A stretch of 64,000 nucleotides of DNA from Pelobates cultripes (Eukaryota; Chordata; Amphibia; Anura; Pelobatidae). The DNA lies in the NCBI GenBank assembly GCA_933207985.1, contig OW240918.1, positions 21,825,531-21,889,530 of the forward strand, written 5' to 3'. The first letter of the stretch is position 1. Each line of letters starts with the position of its first letter. Shown here piece after piece: positions 1 to 11,760 of this stretch. Below the pieces are notes generated by a model. The model did no database searches, was not told the DNA's origin, and saw only the letters and a list, made by a program, of their open reading frames with translations. The position numbers and the translations under genes are program-made.

Positions 1-106
1 TTACCATTCTATACTACCTCTAACCCCTTGCCATATCGCAGGTCGTGTTTCTCTTTTTTTCCAGAATTGGGCAGACCTCTCCTCCGACACATGGATACTT
101 CGGACG

Positions 107-2042
107 ATGCGGGGCTATCAAATAGAGTTCGAGACGAGGCCACTCCAACAGGCACCACCTCGCCCGATTCAGTTTTCACGGGCAGACGCTTCTTTGATAG
201 ACATGGAACTTCAGGACTTACACTCCAAGGGTGCCATCCAACCAGCTCCAGACTCAACCGGGTTCTACAGCAATATCTTCCTAGTCAGGAAGAAAACTGG
301 GGAATTCCGTCCCGTCATCAACCTCAAGGAGCTCAATTCCTATGTGGTGTACCGCCACTTCAAAATGGAGGGTATCCATCTTCTCCGGGACCTACTGCAA
401 GACAACGATTGGTTCACGCGTCTAGACCTAAAGGACGCATACCTTACCATACCGGTGCACGAAAGGAGCCGCTCATACCTCCGCTTCTACTGGCACGGGA
501 CACCTTGGCAATTCACCTGTCTCCCGTTCGGCCTCAGTTCGGCCCCATGGTGTTTCACCAAAATGATGAAGCCGGTAATGGCGAGACTAAGGGCCCAAGG
601 CATAAGATGCATCGTCTACCTCAACGACATCTTGATATTCGACGAGGATGCAAGGACCCTAAAGAGACATACAGACTACGCCGTACACCTCCTCGACTCA
701 CTGGGTTTCGTTACCAACGGCCCCAAGTCATCACTGACTCCTGCTCAGTCGATCGAATTCCTTGGGTTCGAGATAGACTCAATATCGTGCACGTTACGCC
801 TCCCAGCCGCAAAAATTGCCACCATCCGCAGAGAAATTCAGGAAGGTACTTCGACTGACATCCATACCTTTACGTCTACTAGCACGAATCGTGGGCCTTC
901 TCTCGTCATCCATCCAGGCCATCTTTCCTGGACCCCTGCATTACAGAGCCATGCAACGCCTCAAGACAAAGTTCCTTCGCAAAGACCCAACATACGACCA
1001 GCCGGTCCCCATGTCGGACGAGGTTCGGGAGGAACTGCACTGGTGGCTGAACTGCATGCAGGCTTGGAATGGCTGGGGGATATTCGGAAACCAACCAGAC
1101 TTCATATTGGAGTCAGACGCCAGACGCTCAGGTTGGGGAGCAACAGACGGCACCTCCTCCACGGGGGGAGTGTGGACTCCCCAAGAACTTTCGATGCACA
1201 TCAACTGTCTGGAGCTCCTGGCGGGATCGTTCGCCATTCGCAGTCTGGCAAAAGAACGATCCAACTGCTGCTTCCTTCTCCGGATGGACAACGTCTCGGC
1301 GGTAAGATACATCAACCGACTCGGAGGCACCCGCTCCCAAGCATTAGTAGAACTCACGAAGGAAATCTTCCATTATTGTCTGCCTCGCAACAACACGCTA
1401 TTAGCGGAACACTTACCAGGAGAGACCAACACGACAGCAGATTGGTACTCACGCCACTGGAGGGACGCCAGCGACTGGCAACTAGACCCTCACGTTTTCA
1501 CGATGCTAGATGCACAGAGGGGCCCCTTCTCCCTGGACTTATTCGCCTCCCGCAACTTCTTCAGTTGGCTCCCAGATCCGGAGAGTCTAGCAACCGACGC
1601 GTTTCTGCAACAATGGCCACAACACGGGGCTTACGCCTTCCCTCCATTCTCAATGATTACGAGGGTTCTCCACCGAATCCGCAGGCAGAGGGTGATACTG
1701 ACCCTCATCACACCTCTATGGCAAAGCCAACCATGGTTCCCGGATCTTCTGGAACTATCGAACAAGGATCCCCTCCTCCTACCAGATACTCCATCCATTC
1801 TCAGGAACCCGATGGGACTACCCCATCCGCTGGTCCAGGAGGGCCGACTGCCCCTGGTGGCTTGGACTCTTTCAGGGGTTCCTGGCGAACCGAGGATTTA
1901 TCGCAGGAAACTAGAGAGCTCCTATGGGACTCATGGGCGCCAGGAACAAGGAGGTGCTACTTATCAGCATGGCACTGCTGGACTACTTGGTGTCTGGGAC
2001 GGGATCTCAATCCCTTTACGGCACCTATTCCCTCCATCATGA
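107..2042 (+). pseudogene. DIRS pol: reverse transcriptase and RNase H, frameshifted
   Basis: The RT part reads in frame 2 from about 107 to about 840. It shows NLKELNSYV, FTRLDLKDAYLTIPVHE, LPFGLSSAPWCFTKMM and VYLNDILIF. Reading then has to move to frame 3 (IVGLLSSSIQAI onward), which fits a 1-nt insertion near 838-842. Frame 3 carries RNase H-like acidic motifs: ESDARRSGWGA, NCLELLAG, RMDNVSAVRYINR and GETNTTADWYSR. A segment with DLFASRNFFSWLP and YAFPPFSMI follows; it occupies the position where DIRS elements carry a methyltransferase-like domain, which I cannot confirm. The RT catalytic box is YLND at 617-628 where YLDD is expected, so one catalytic Asp is lost. Frame 3 ends at 2042 and overlaps the recombinase frame, as is usual for DIRS. 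Confidence 0.85.
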
Positions 2043-2811
2043 ATTTCCTCACCTCTCTGTTCACAACCGGGAAGTCATACCGGTCCATTAACGTGATACG
2101 TTCAGCCATCTCAGCGGCTCATACGCCGACTCAAGGGACACCAGTGGGCCAGAACCCACTCATCTGTAGACTCCTCCGTGGCATGCGCCTTCGGCGCCCC
2201 CCGGAACCCAAATACTCGAGACTCTGGGACGTTGGCATAGTCTTACAGTTTTTACGGGACTGGCCCCTAATGAGAACTTATCACTCCGCCAGCTTACGGC
2301 AAAGTTCACCTTCCTACTCTGCCTAGTTTCCTTTCGTCGGGTGTCCGATGTACGCGCTTTCGATGCCGACGCATTTACCTTCTGCCCAGCGGGAGTAACC
2401 TTCCAGATCTCTAGACGCACGAAATCTGACTCTTCCTCTGTTTTTAACCCCTTTTTTCCCTCAGACCCACAACTCTGTGTGGTCTCTACTCTTCGTCGAT
2501 ACGTGGAAGCCACCGCGACGTTGCGGCCTACTTCCAATCGCCAACTTCTCATCTCTTACGTCCGCCCCTACGCTCCAGTCTCGGTTACTACGTTGGCCAG
2601 ATGGGTTAGATGGCTATTAGCCCTCGCTGGGATAGACCAGGCTTTTGGTGCACACTCAGTCCGAGGGGCCGCGGCCTCTTCTGCCTACGCGGCGGGGGCC
2701 TCCCTTCCAGATATTTTACGAGCGGCGGACTGGACCAGAGAATCCACCTTTAGGACGTTCTATTTCCGTCCTCCATCTAATCCAGCTTTTGCTCTACTTA
2801 CTCAGCGTTGA
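1860..2811 (+). pseudogene. DIRS tyrosine recombinase, frameshifted
   Basis: The N-terminal core-binding half reads in frame 2 (ETRELLWDSWAPGTRRCYL, then SYRSINVIRSAISAAHTP) up to about 2265. The catalytic half is in frame 1 from about 2275 to the stop after 2811. A 1-nt loss in the C run near 2263-2266 explains the switch. Catalytic residues can be read: an Arg box in FRRVSDVRAFD, His-x-x-Arg in AHSVRGAAAS (2650-2676) and the nucleophile candidate Tyr at 2761-2763 in TFRTFYFRPP. In intact DIRS elements this enzyme inserts a circular DNA intermediate. The N-terminal start is uncertain because the pol frame overlaps it. Confidence 0.8.
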
Positions 2812-2815
2812 AATT

Positions 2816-2916
2816 GCAAAATACTAAGCCTCCAGTCATGTGATAAAATTGAAGATTATGCTAGCTTCAGTGTACAGATAATCTTAATTTTAATAATGAC
2901 AGGAGGCGAGTATTTT
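2816..2916 (+). repeat. DIRS internal complementary region
   Basis: Bases 2848-2916 are the perfect 69-nt reverse complement of 3496-3564. The preceding 2816-2840 is a diverged direct copy of the start of that right repeat (GCAAAATACT, then GCCTCC, then GTCAT). In DIRS elements the internal complementary region matches both element ends and is thought to template joining of the termini. The perfect match after decay of the coding region could reflect gene conversion or a recent insertion. Confidence 0.75.
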
Positions 2917-3495
2917 CCCACCCTGCTCTCTTTCGCTCTTCCCCACCTCTGCCTTCATGTATATTTCTATCTCTTTATTCACATGTTATTTGTGCTAAAT
3001 GCCTAAGTTGTTTTCTTACACTTAATACAGATATTTCATATGGGTGGGATGGCTTAGGTAGCATCAATAGATGGGAGGAATGTATTCGCTCTATTGCAGT
3101 ATGATGGTTACTTAATCATAAGGGATAGACATCTCTTTGTTTTACACAACCATCTCCGGAATCTAATACCCTTTTACATTCTCGTTTCAGTTTAACCAGA
3201 TGAATCAGGACACTGAAGACTTCCTTCAAGATATCATCATTGTCTTGTCATGGAAGATCGTCACTTGACATCAAGAACTCTTCCCTGTCACGAATTCTTC
3301 ATACGTTTATGTTCTATTTTCATGTTATACGTTATCTTTATTGTTTCTGCATTGTGATCTTGTGATGTTGCATGCTTTAAAGAGGAAATGATGTCATACG
3401 TTACACCTCTTATACTCTATACTGCATTGTGATTGGTTCTCAGTTATGTCACTCTTTTCTTTGCTGCTATGGAGTTACTAAAGAAAGATTATGCA

Positions 3496-3564
3496 AAATA
3501 CTCGCCTCCTGTCATTATTAAAATTAAGATTATCTGTACACTGAAGCTAGCATAATCTTCAATT
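3496..3564 (+). repeat. DIRS right inverted terminal repeat
   Basis: This is a 69-bp perfect reverse complement of 2848-2916. It ends where L2 3' sequence begins (TGTAACCAGACAAG), so it probably marks the right end of the DIRS element. The 2917-3495 interval between the arms has no recognisable coding content. Confidence 0.75.
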
Positions 3565-5395
3565 GTAACCAGACAAGTGGACACACAGGAACAGAGGGGT
3601 AGAATGGGTGGACTAACAGACACGTAATTGTAACCAGACAAGTGGACGCACAGGAACAGAGGTGTAGAGGGCCCTGCTCAATGAACTTACATGCTAGAGG
3701 GAGTGGGGTATAGTGGCACAAAGGATAAAAGTAGTGATAATAAGATAGGTTGCTAGAAAAGCGTTCACTGGGAACTTAGTAGGTTATTTTTTACAGTTGC
3801 AGGAGAGGAGTAATGGGGGGGGGGAATGAAAATCAGCTAACAGTTTAAATGATATACTTTCCTGAAGAAGTGTGTTTTCAAAGATTTTTTTGAAGGAGTG
3901 GAGAATTGGTGAAAGTCTAACAGGTAAGGGTAGGGAGTTGCACAGAAAAAGTGCAGCCCTGGAGAAGTCTAGGAGGCGAGCATCAGATGTGGGAGTACGG
4001 ACAAGAGGATAGATGTAGTTCTTCGGCAGAGCGCAAGGGCCTCGACGGGACATACTTGTGTATTAGGGAGGATAGGTAGGTTGGAGCAGCATTGTGTAGG
4101 GACTTGTAAGCAAGCATCAGAATCTTAAATTGAGCTCTATATCTACCTGGAAGCCAATGTAGGGACTGACAGAGGAGGGAGTCGTAGGAGATGCAGGTAG
4201 ACAGGAAAAGGAGCTTTGCCGCCTCATTCATAATAGATTGCAGCGGTGCAATCTGGGAACATGTAAGGGGATAAGACCACTGAAAAGAACAACGGCATGG
4301 ACCAGCACCTTAGCCACGTCTGGTGTTCAATAGGGGCGGAAGCGAGCTATGTTTTTGAGGTGGAAGCGGCAGGATTTGGCGATCGACTGGACATGAGGGG
4401 TGAGTCAAAGAGAACACCTAGACAGTGAGCCTGCAAGGTAGAGGTGATGGTGGCGCCGTTGACATGGGGAGAGACAGACACGGAAGTAGCAACACTTGAG
4501 GGAGGAAAGACCAGAAGTTCTGTTTTGGACAGGTTGAGTTTAAGGAAGTGAGCAGCCATCCAATTGGAAATTGCGGAGAGGCAGTCAGAAACACGAGTTA
4601 AGATGGGAGGAGAGAGATCAGGAGAGGACAGGTAGATTTACGTGTCATCTGAATATAAATAATAATGGAAGCCAAAGGAGCTGATGATTTTACCAAGGGA
4701 GGTAGTATAGATGGAGAACAGTAGGGGACTAAGGACTGAACCTTGGGGAACACCAACACAGAGGGGTTGGGGAGAAGAGGCAGAGCCAGAGAAAGAAACA
4801 CTGAAAAAGCACTGGGAGAGGTAGGAGGAGCACCAGGAGAGAGATTATGGAGAATAAGAAGAAGCTGTTGATGATCAACAGTGTCAAAGGCAGCAGAAAG
4901 ATCAAGGAGAATTAGGATAGAGTAATGGCCGCGAGATTTAGCAGCAATTAAATTGTTGGATACTTTGGTCACAGCTGTTTCAACAGAGTGGCGAGTGCAG
5001 AATCCAGACTGAAGCTGGTCATGCAGAGAGTTGGATTCGAGGAAGTCTGTCAATCTCGCATACACAACTCTCTCAAGGCCCTTGGACGCAAATGGCAGTA
5101 GCGATATAGGGCGGTAGTTGGATGGGCACTTGGGGTCAAAGTTGGGCTTTCAGAATCTGCGTTATGATGCATGCTTGAAGGGTGAAGGAAATGTGCCAGA
5201 GGAAAGGGAGAGATTGAAAACTTTAGTGAGAGGAAGAACAAGAGAGGGAGACAGAGTGTGGATGAGATATGAGGGAATAGGATTGAGGGGACAGGTGGTG
5301 GGGCAGGAGGACCAGAGCAAAGAGGAAACCTCTTCTGTTGTAGGAGATGTGAATAAGCATAGAACAGTGGAGTGAGTGGGGTTGGGTGATGTATT
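3565..5395 (-). mobile_element. L2/CR1-like LINE relic, minus strand
   Basis: Minus-strand translation gives a LINE reverse transcriptase of the CR1/L2 type in broken frames: [18 protein letters not shown] near 5130-5060, then a CR1-type motif A ([17 protein letters not shown]), YSDDT followed by a stop near 4640, LKLNLSKTELLVFPPSS near 4500, and a C-terminal block ending near 3785. The same sequence recurs at 34478-35430 and 40560-40700. The 5' end is lost near 5395 and no endonuclease domain is recognisable. A 64-bp unit of the 3' UTR is partly tandemly duplicated (starts at 3562 and 3626) next to the DIRS end. Confidence 0.8.
4598..5065 (-). pseudogene. L2/CR1-like reverse transcriptase fragment
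   Basis: This 155-codon open stretch holds RT motif A ([14 protein letters not shown]) and the preceding [16 protein letters not shown] block. After motif A the true reading frame changes. The YSDDT catalytic motif appears in another frame near 4640-4660 and is followed at once by a stop. It is a truncated, non-functional copy. Adjoining fragments of the same protein are at 4347-4559 and 3784-4231, also on the minus strand. Confidence 0.75.
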
Positions 5396-7745
5396 GGAAG
5401 ATATATATAAAACTTAAAAAGGTACTGTGGTTGGTTTTGGGCTATAAGGAGTAAGTAAACAGAGACAGGACTGTTCTTGAAAGTAGACTGAACTATACCC
5501 ACAGTGACTTGGACAGCATAAGTATTGGCTGAGTTTAACTCTACTGCATGTCCAGAGATATTTATTAGCTTTAGACCTGGTAATTAGACAGAGAGCCTGA
5601 AACAGTCCAGGAGTTCTGTATTGTTCTATTAAATTAGATAGGATCAATCAAGTACTTACAGCACAGTGAAAAAAAAGAAAAAATAACCCTGACAATACTC
5701 TGAAAAATAGGCAAATTGTCTGCTTTCACTGTCATGTGTGAAAGGTTGGATATTTAATAAATGTATTGTTATCTTACTATGTTGCCACGAATACATGTAT
5801 ATATAAAGTATTACCAAACTGTCATTTGAAAAAGATTGTGCAACATGAAGAATCGATGGTATGCAGTTTAAGACCTTTTCGTGAACTACACATATCTTGT
5901 AGTGCGTATCATTCTTGCATAGTAACATTTAACCATTTGGACTTAGTCTATAAGGAAATAAAAAACTGAAACTTAGAAGGCAATTTCTTTGTGAAAGTTT
6001 TTGAGCTTACCGATAAGTGGCAAAGATGATCAGATGTTCGTCTTTATTTAATTCTATTTATCTTGTTTTTATGTACAACCATTGATTGGTAGGCTTAAAG
6101 AAAGGTTTGTTGCAATCACTCTGTGGGTCTAAAATAATTACTTCCTAAAATTAAATATTATACTGATGCAATCTGCGCTAGAAATGATTTTTCTTTTTCT
6201 TTCTTTTTTTGTTTTTGTTCGTAATGATCTTGATGAAATGATGATATTCTGTTTTAGCAAATGGCATTAAGAAAACACTAATACTGACCTGGAGCTTTAG
6301 ATAGGAGGTACTTATGCCACTATTATCAAAGTAAAGTACATTTAAATCCACTAGACCCTTATCTGGAAGTAAAATTAATACCAGTCTCACTATACTGATA
6401 CATAAGATATAATCAAAGTAACCACAGGGATCTTCCTAATCTTACCCTACTCTGCCAGCTTGTTAATCAACCAGTTTCAGTGTAGTTTAGATGTCAGCAG
6501 TTTAATTGTAATAATCGGCACCTACCTACACACTTCCAACAATAGCTTCAAAAATAATTTTACCAGCTCAATCAGATCCGCTTGAGTCCTGTAGCTTTTT
6601 CTACTTGTAACACCCCTTGAAGAAAATAAAACTGTAGCAATCTTCATATTAATGAGAGAGTTCATGTGGCTTGGCCCTCTCTGGAGAATTTGAAATGCAT
6701 AAGTATTTATGTGTGTCACTCCTTCTGCACTATATTGAAAGTGTTCAAGCTAATCAATGCCAATATGTAATGTTGAATAGGCTTCAAAATGATTAAAGGT
6801 TTAACAAACTGCCAAGTACAGGATAAAAAAAAAAATGGTGCTTTCTTTATTTTCCACCTAAAAACATTTCACTCATTGAAACAATTGAGGTCCTACATAA
6901 TGAAAGATCATTTTATATTTCCATTGACCTAAACAATGACGTGCGCCAGGTACACGCAGTTCAGCGGTAATAAAGAAAAATAAAAAATAGTCGAGAAAGA
7001 GTGTGAAATAAATAAAGCTAAATACATAGCTAACATTGTAGCTGATTTGATTGAAATGGAAAAAAATATGCATAATATTCAATTTTTATTGGGGTTTACC
7101 CACTAAGCCGTAAATTGTTGAACGTTAAAAGGGAAACCGCAATGTTTTGGTTAAAAGTGCCAGGCTGGAGAAAAAATGCTTATTTGCCCCAAATGTTGAG
7201 AGTTCACTGTTTAACTTTTTTCACTATAAAAAAATCAGATTACAAGCAATTCCTGCATTTAAGACATAGGAAATTTAGATAGTGCCTACAATTAAGGGAA
7301 ATACAATGTTATATAGATTGCTGCTCAGGAAAAATTTAAAAATGTAATCAGATATATATAAACAGAAAATATATTATTTCATCATCCTCTTCTTGCGCAA
7401 TAGCCAGGCAATATAAAGATATAAGTAATTATATAGCATTCCTTTTTCTTTAAATTCTTAAATGTATAAAGGTTTTTGCAGGATGAAGAATTTAGTGTTG
7501 GACATAGAAGACTAGATATGTTATGGCAAATTATTTAAAGAAACAATGTAAACACCATAACCACTACAGCCCACTGTAGTGTTTATAATGTCAGGAGTAT
7601 CCTGTTAACATTAAAATGCACCTATGGAAGCATCTGCTGCTTCTTGTTTTCTATAGCAGGATTGCTATGTAGAGGAAAGTTGTGACATGCAGGACAGCTG
7701 TCATTGACTCAAAAATCCTCCCTTTTTAAGATTGTAATCTGTTGG

Positions 7746-7748
<3 letters not shown>
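5396..7748. other. AT-rich stretch with no recognised feature
   Basis: I see no coding region, RNA gene or named repeat here. The short open frames in this interval have low-complexity or unfamiliar translations and lack family motifs. Confidence 0.5.
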
Positions 7749-7795
<47 letters not shown>

Positions 7796-7820
7796 CATAT
7801 ATATATATATATATATATAA
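7749..7820. repeat. (TA)n microsatellite
   Basis: This is a nearly pure TA/AT dinucleotide run of about 70 bp, interrupted once by TTACA. Similar shorter runs lie at 19258-19308, 24123-24142 and 31557-31580. Confidence 0.9.
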
Positions 7821-7904
7821 AATAATAATAATTGACTGAGAATATTAAACTGTACTATAACTGTTTGATATTTTACTGTGGGATGGCGCTAAGGTCAAAC
7901 TAAC

Positions 7905-8364
7905 TTAAAGGGTGACTGTAGGCACCATATCTGATTCATTTTACTGAAGTGGTTATTGTGTCTGCAGTCTCCTGGCATTGTCCATTTATTCAGCATTAAT
8001 CAGTTTTTAATATTTTAATGCTAACCCTAAGTCCTCATCAACCTATCCCCATCTTTCCTGGTCCGTCTAATGACAAGCATTAGCTATAGATGCAATGATT
8101 GGCTGAGAATGTCAACTAAATGTGTTCAACCAATTACAGTGCCCATTGCAGGTATGAAACGAGATGACTACAAGGAAGTGTATAATCTCTGTCTTAGACA
8201 CATCTTCATTGGGGTTGAGCTACGGGAAGCCAGTGACCATCATTCAGTGTTAAACGGCTCACAAATGGTTTAATGCTCAACTGAGGGACAGTGTCAGGGA
8301 ACTCATGGCACTATGATCAATTCAACGAGCTTAATTGGTTACAGTGCCTACAATGTCCCTTCAA
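7905..8364. mobile_element. TTAA-flanked MITE, divergent subfamily
   Basis: The left end reads TTAAAGGGTGACTGTAGGCA. The reverse complement of the right end reads TTGAAGGGACATTGTAGGCA. These are imperfect terminal inverted repeats. The right target copy has drifted from TTAA to TCAA. TTAAAGG-type ends and TTAA target sites are known for frog T2/Kolobok-like MITEs. There is no transposase. Confidence 0.6.
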
Positions 8365-9629
8365 TTGCTCTCTATAAAGAAGCCACTCGTAGTATTAATC
8401 AGGGTGTTGATCAGGGTGAATGTGATGCACCTGTATTTTGTTAAAGTGTGTGTTCCACTCTACACAGAAGGCTACTATACAACTTGAAAGTAAATTAGGT
8501 GAAATACTTGTTTGTGGATTTATCTTGGCTCAGAATTCACAGAGTAGTAGATTATCAAATCGAGTAGTTCAACAAAATGGTTAGTGACATAACTCAGAGT
8601 TCTATCTGGGGTCCATATATCTTAGTAATAAGGTAATACTGCATGACCACATTGTTAGTTCTCTATTAGGAGTTTGGGCAGGCAAATCACAGAAGTGATT
8701 CCATATATACAAAGGCAAAGTTATACTTTTTTGGAAAAGGAAATACATATTTCATATATTGCACAGTTAATTGTATGTCTGACAATATATTCTAAATGGA
8801 GTGAGTAAGGGATATCATAAAATGTGAAGGGCCTTTACCTGGGGTGATCTGAATGCTCCGTGGCTCACCGCCTATTTTTGACCATTTTATTTAATTAAAC
8901 TTTTTTATTTTTTTACACATTTTGCACCATTTGCTTATGTGATATTCGAGAAATACTATTCTTGCCAGACCTATTTTGAGATCTGTGTATCTCACCACTT
9001 TTCTCTGATTGCCTGTTGTGATTGGTACATGTTTATACCAACATGTTATTACTGACAAAATAACTCTCATTCAGAGATGTAACAAAAGTATTTCTTTATA
9101 TTGAGACCTGCGCGTCTCTGTTTTTGATATTCAAGAATTTAGGACCTGCAAGTCCCATTCTGTTTTATTGACAACATCAAAACAAATTTTTCAAAAATGT
9201 TGCTTTTCAAAAAAAAATATTTACAAAAGGACTTGGGTATTTGCATTTTTTTGGATCCAGCGCAAACTGTATCAGTGAAGGGTTGAACACAATGGACTTA
9301 AAAACTATTTTTAACCTATATTATTGTGCAGTTGCTTGCCGTTAAACCTTTATGCTGGTTGATTACTTATAAATAGATTTTAGGAGTTCACTTAGAGAGT
9401 CTGCTGAAAGTCAGAGTTTGATCAGTAACTATCCGGATACACTTGTAACAGTAAAAGTCTGATATTTTATAAGCCCTGCATAACTGTAAAAAAAAAGTCT
9501 GGTTGATATTAGACTTGTGTATAGTTGGAAAGTTTGGATCAGCCAAACATTCTTTCCAAAATTTACATTTTGTCCAATGCTTGTTCGTGTGCAGTTTTCG
9601 TTCTGGCAAATTTCATCTATGGGAAAATA
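8365..9629. other. Intergenic stretch, no recognised feature
   Basis: The sequence is AT-rich. Partial self-similarity (variants of GAGACCTGCGCGTCTC and GACCTGCAAGTCCC near 9106-9155) hints at old repeats. No gene can be supported. Confidence 0.4.
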
Positions 9630-10121
9630 TTAAAGGATCACTATAGTGTCAGGAAAACAAACCATTTTTCCTGACACTATATAATCCTTGGGGGACCCTC
9701 ACCCTCAGGGTCCCCCTCCCGTGGTGCTGAAGGGATCAAAACCCCTTTAGCAGCTTACCTTAATCCAGCGCCGGGCTCCCTCAGTGCTGATGACCTCTCC
9801 TCCCCTGCCGACGTCAGCTCCCAAGTGGAACGGAATGCGCATGCACGACAAGAGCTGTGCGCGCATTCTAACAGTCCATAGGAAAGCATTTCTTAATGCT
9901 TGCCTTTTGATGTTCTGAATGCTGGATGCGAATTTCGCATCCAGCGTTGCTGAAGTGCCTCTAGCTGCTGTCAGGAAGACAGCCACTAGAGATTGGATTA
10001 ACCCCAAAAGTAAACATACAAGTTTCTCTGTTTACATGTGAAGGGTTAAAACCTGAGGGACATTGTACCCAGACCACTTAATTGAGCTGAAGTGGTCTGG
10101 GTGACTATAGTGTCCCATTAA
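9630..10121. mobile_element. TTAA-flanked multi-hairpin MITE, copy 1
   Basis: It is bounded by TTAA at 9630-9633 and 10118-10121. Inverted ends are TTAAAGGATCACTATAGT and, reversed, TTAATGGGACACTATAGT. Inside are a perfect 5' hairpin (TATAGTGTCAGGAAAA with its complement, loop about 8 nt), a GGGGGACCCT/AGGGTCCCCC hairpin near 9691-9716, and degenerate versions of the two hairpins shared with the other copies. There is no coding capacity. Confidence 0.75.
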
Positions 10122-10129
10122 AGGAAACA

Positions 10130-10500
10130 TTCAGATAAACCAAAAAAGGAATGAAAATGGGCCAATCAATGTTATACATATGTATGCATTTTTCATACAG
10201 ATTGGCAGATTTTCCTACTATTTGGTTCACAGATTAAGTGAGGAAAACTAACCAACAGAAAGAAAAAAAGGAGACATGGCAAAAAAAATTATCTAGATTT
10301 ATATATTATACATATTTCTTAATATATAATATCTATATTTTTTTAATGCTCCTTCTTTTTGTTTATTGGACACTTCTTGCTTGATCTGTGAATAAAATCG
10401 ACATTTAGTGGCTGTCCTCTTTTTTCCCATCAGTTATATCTTTTTTTGGTACCACAAGGGGAACCACATGGGCAGAATTACGAATACAAAATGTTTGGCC
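10130..10500. repeat. Dispersed repeat, copy A of a direct pair
   Basis: This segment is clearly related to 11400-11760. Shared stretches include TTTGGTTCA, CTTGATCTGTG followed by ATAAAATC, ACATTTAGT, and a T-run followed by GG and ACC/ATCA near the end. The family is unnamed and no coding sequence was seen. A shorter related piece may lie near 48440-48500 (TTTAGTGGCTGTTCCCT). Confidence 0.55.
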
Positions 10501-11399
10501 ATCGCTCGCGTGTTTTCTTTGGGTTATATGTCTACATGATTCCGAGATACAGAATTAGGCTGAACTGCCATTTGAATGCACACGTCTATTTGCTATAGGT
10601 AAACTTACAATAGGCTTACCATCAGTGAATAGTGAATTTTAAGAGAACCCTGTTTGACTATAAGTCAATATTTCCTCACAAATCTGTCTTTAAAAACAAA
10701 ATTAAATATGTCAAGGCACACCATAATATATTTCAAAACTACCCTCCCTGCTCTAAACTGTACATATATGGATCAGTTTAGGTTAGCTTGTTGTCTAGTC
10801 TCTAGTGGACAAAAAAAGGCACAATCAAATGAAATATGATTCCTTGTATACATTGATCAATACTAAAGTAAGGATTATTTTTCTGTTGTGCCTTTTATTA
10901 CATTCTTTTACATTTTCCTCCGGTAAATTAGAAGAAAGAAGATGACTTTCTCTGGATGCTCACCATAATGTATTGTGCTTTTCCACCGACAAATAACACT
11001 CGTGGCGTCTATCATTACATGGTACTCTTGGTAAATTAACTTAGACAACTGGGTAACAAAAGATTGTTGATCAGACAACCACAGGCCAAATATATAGAGA
11101 ATCAAATGGGATCATTCACTGAACATCAGACTGATATTCAGTTTTAAAAAGTTGGTTAAAATAACTGACTTTGAAACCTAAAGATTCACAAGCTCATTTT
11201 TTTTAATTACAGGTGAACAAAATTTGAAAATGTAGTCAGACATGGCTATTAATTATTAGATTTGTGCATGGCGAGAAAATTTAGTTCAACCCAACCAATT
11301 TTCACGATAATAGAAAAATTGTGGATGCCTGAATTTCACCTATATGTTGGTATGACATTGCAGGATTTCGTTTTTAAAAACCAGATGCGAAATTGAATC

Positions 11400-11760
11400 A
11401 TCCAAATCAAGAGTGTGTGAAAATAGGCCAATCCGTGTACTGCAAAATATATACATTGAAATATTATGTAGAAAACTAAGAACATTTTCCTGACATTTGG
11501 TTCATGGACCAATTGAGAAACAGAAAAAAAACCTCTATATCTACATGTTTCTATGTTATCAGTAATTTATCAATTAATTTATGAATTTTTTTACTGCTCT
11601 CCTTTTCCCTATATTGATCTATTCCCACTTGATCTGTGCATAAAATCAACATTTAGTAACTCTTCCCTAGCCATCAATTATTTATCTCTGGGGTTTTTTT
11701 TTGGCATCATGAGTGGAATTTAGAATCACGAATCAAAACGAATGTGTAGCCAATTTTGTA
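11400..11760. repeat. Dispersed repeat, copy B of a direct pair
   Basis: This is the second copy of the repeat at 10130-10500, in the same orientation and about 1.27 kb downstream. The two differ by many substitutions and small gaps, so the duplication or the two insertions are old. Confidence 0.55.

Larger units (their letters stand above)
1..3564 (+). mobile_element. DIRS-like tyrosine-recombinase retrotransposon, left end outside the window
   Basis: The order RT, RNase H, a post-RNase H domain and a tyrosine recombinase in overlapping frames, followed by complementary repeats, is the DIRS plan. DIRS elements integrate through a recombinase and not a DDE integrase. A 69-bp segment at 2848-2916 is the exact reverse complement of 3496-3564. 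Just upstream, 2816-2840 resembles 3494-3515 in direct orientation. Together these fit an internal complementary region plus the right inverted terminal repeat. The coding region carries frameshifts and an RT active-site change, so this copy is dead. The left terminal repeat and any gag-like ORF lie off the window. The right end meets an L2-like LINE at about 3564, with a few bases of ambiguity. Confidence 0.85.

Noticed and set aside
1128..1357. Minus-strand open frames inside the DIRS pol region
   Set aside because: Shadows of the plus-strand RNase H coding sequence.
4598..5502. Host gene on the minus strand
   Set aside because: The motifs are those of a LINE reverse transcriptase and the sequence is repeated elsewhere in the window.
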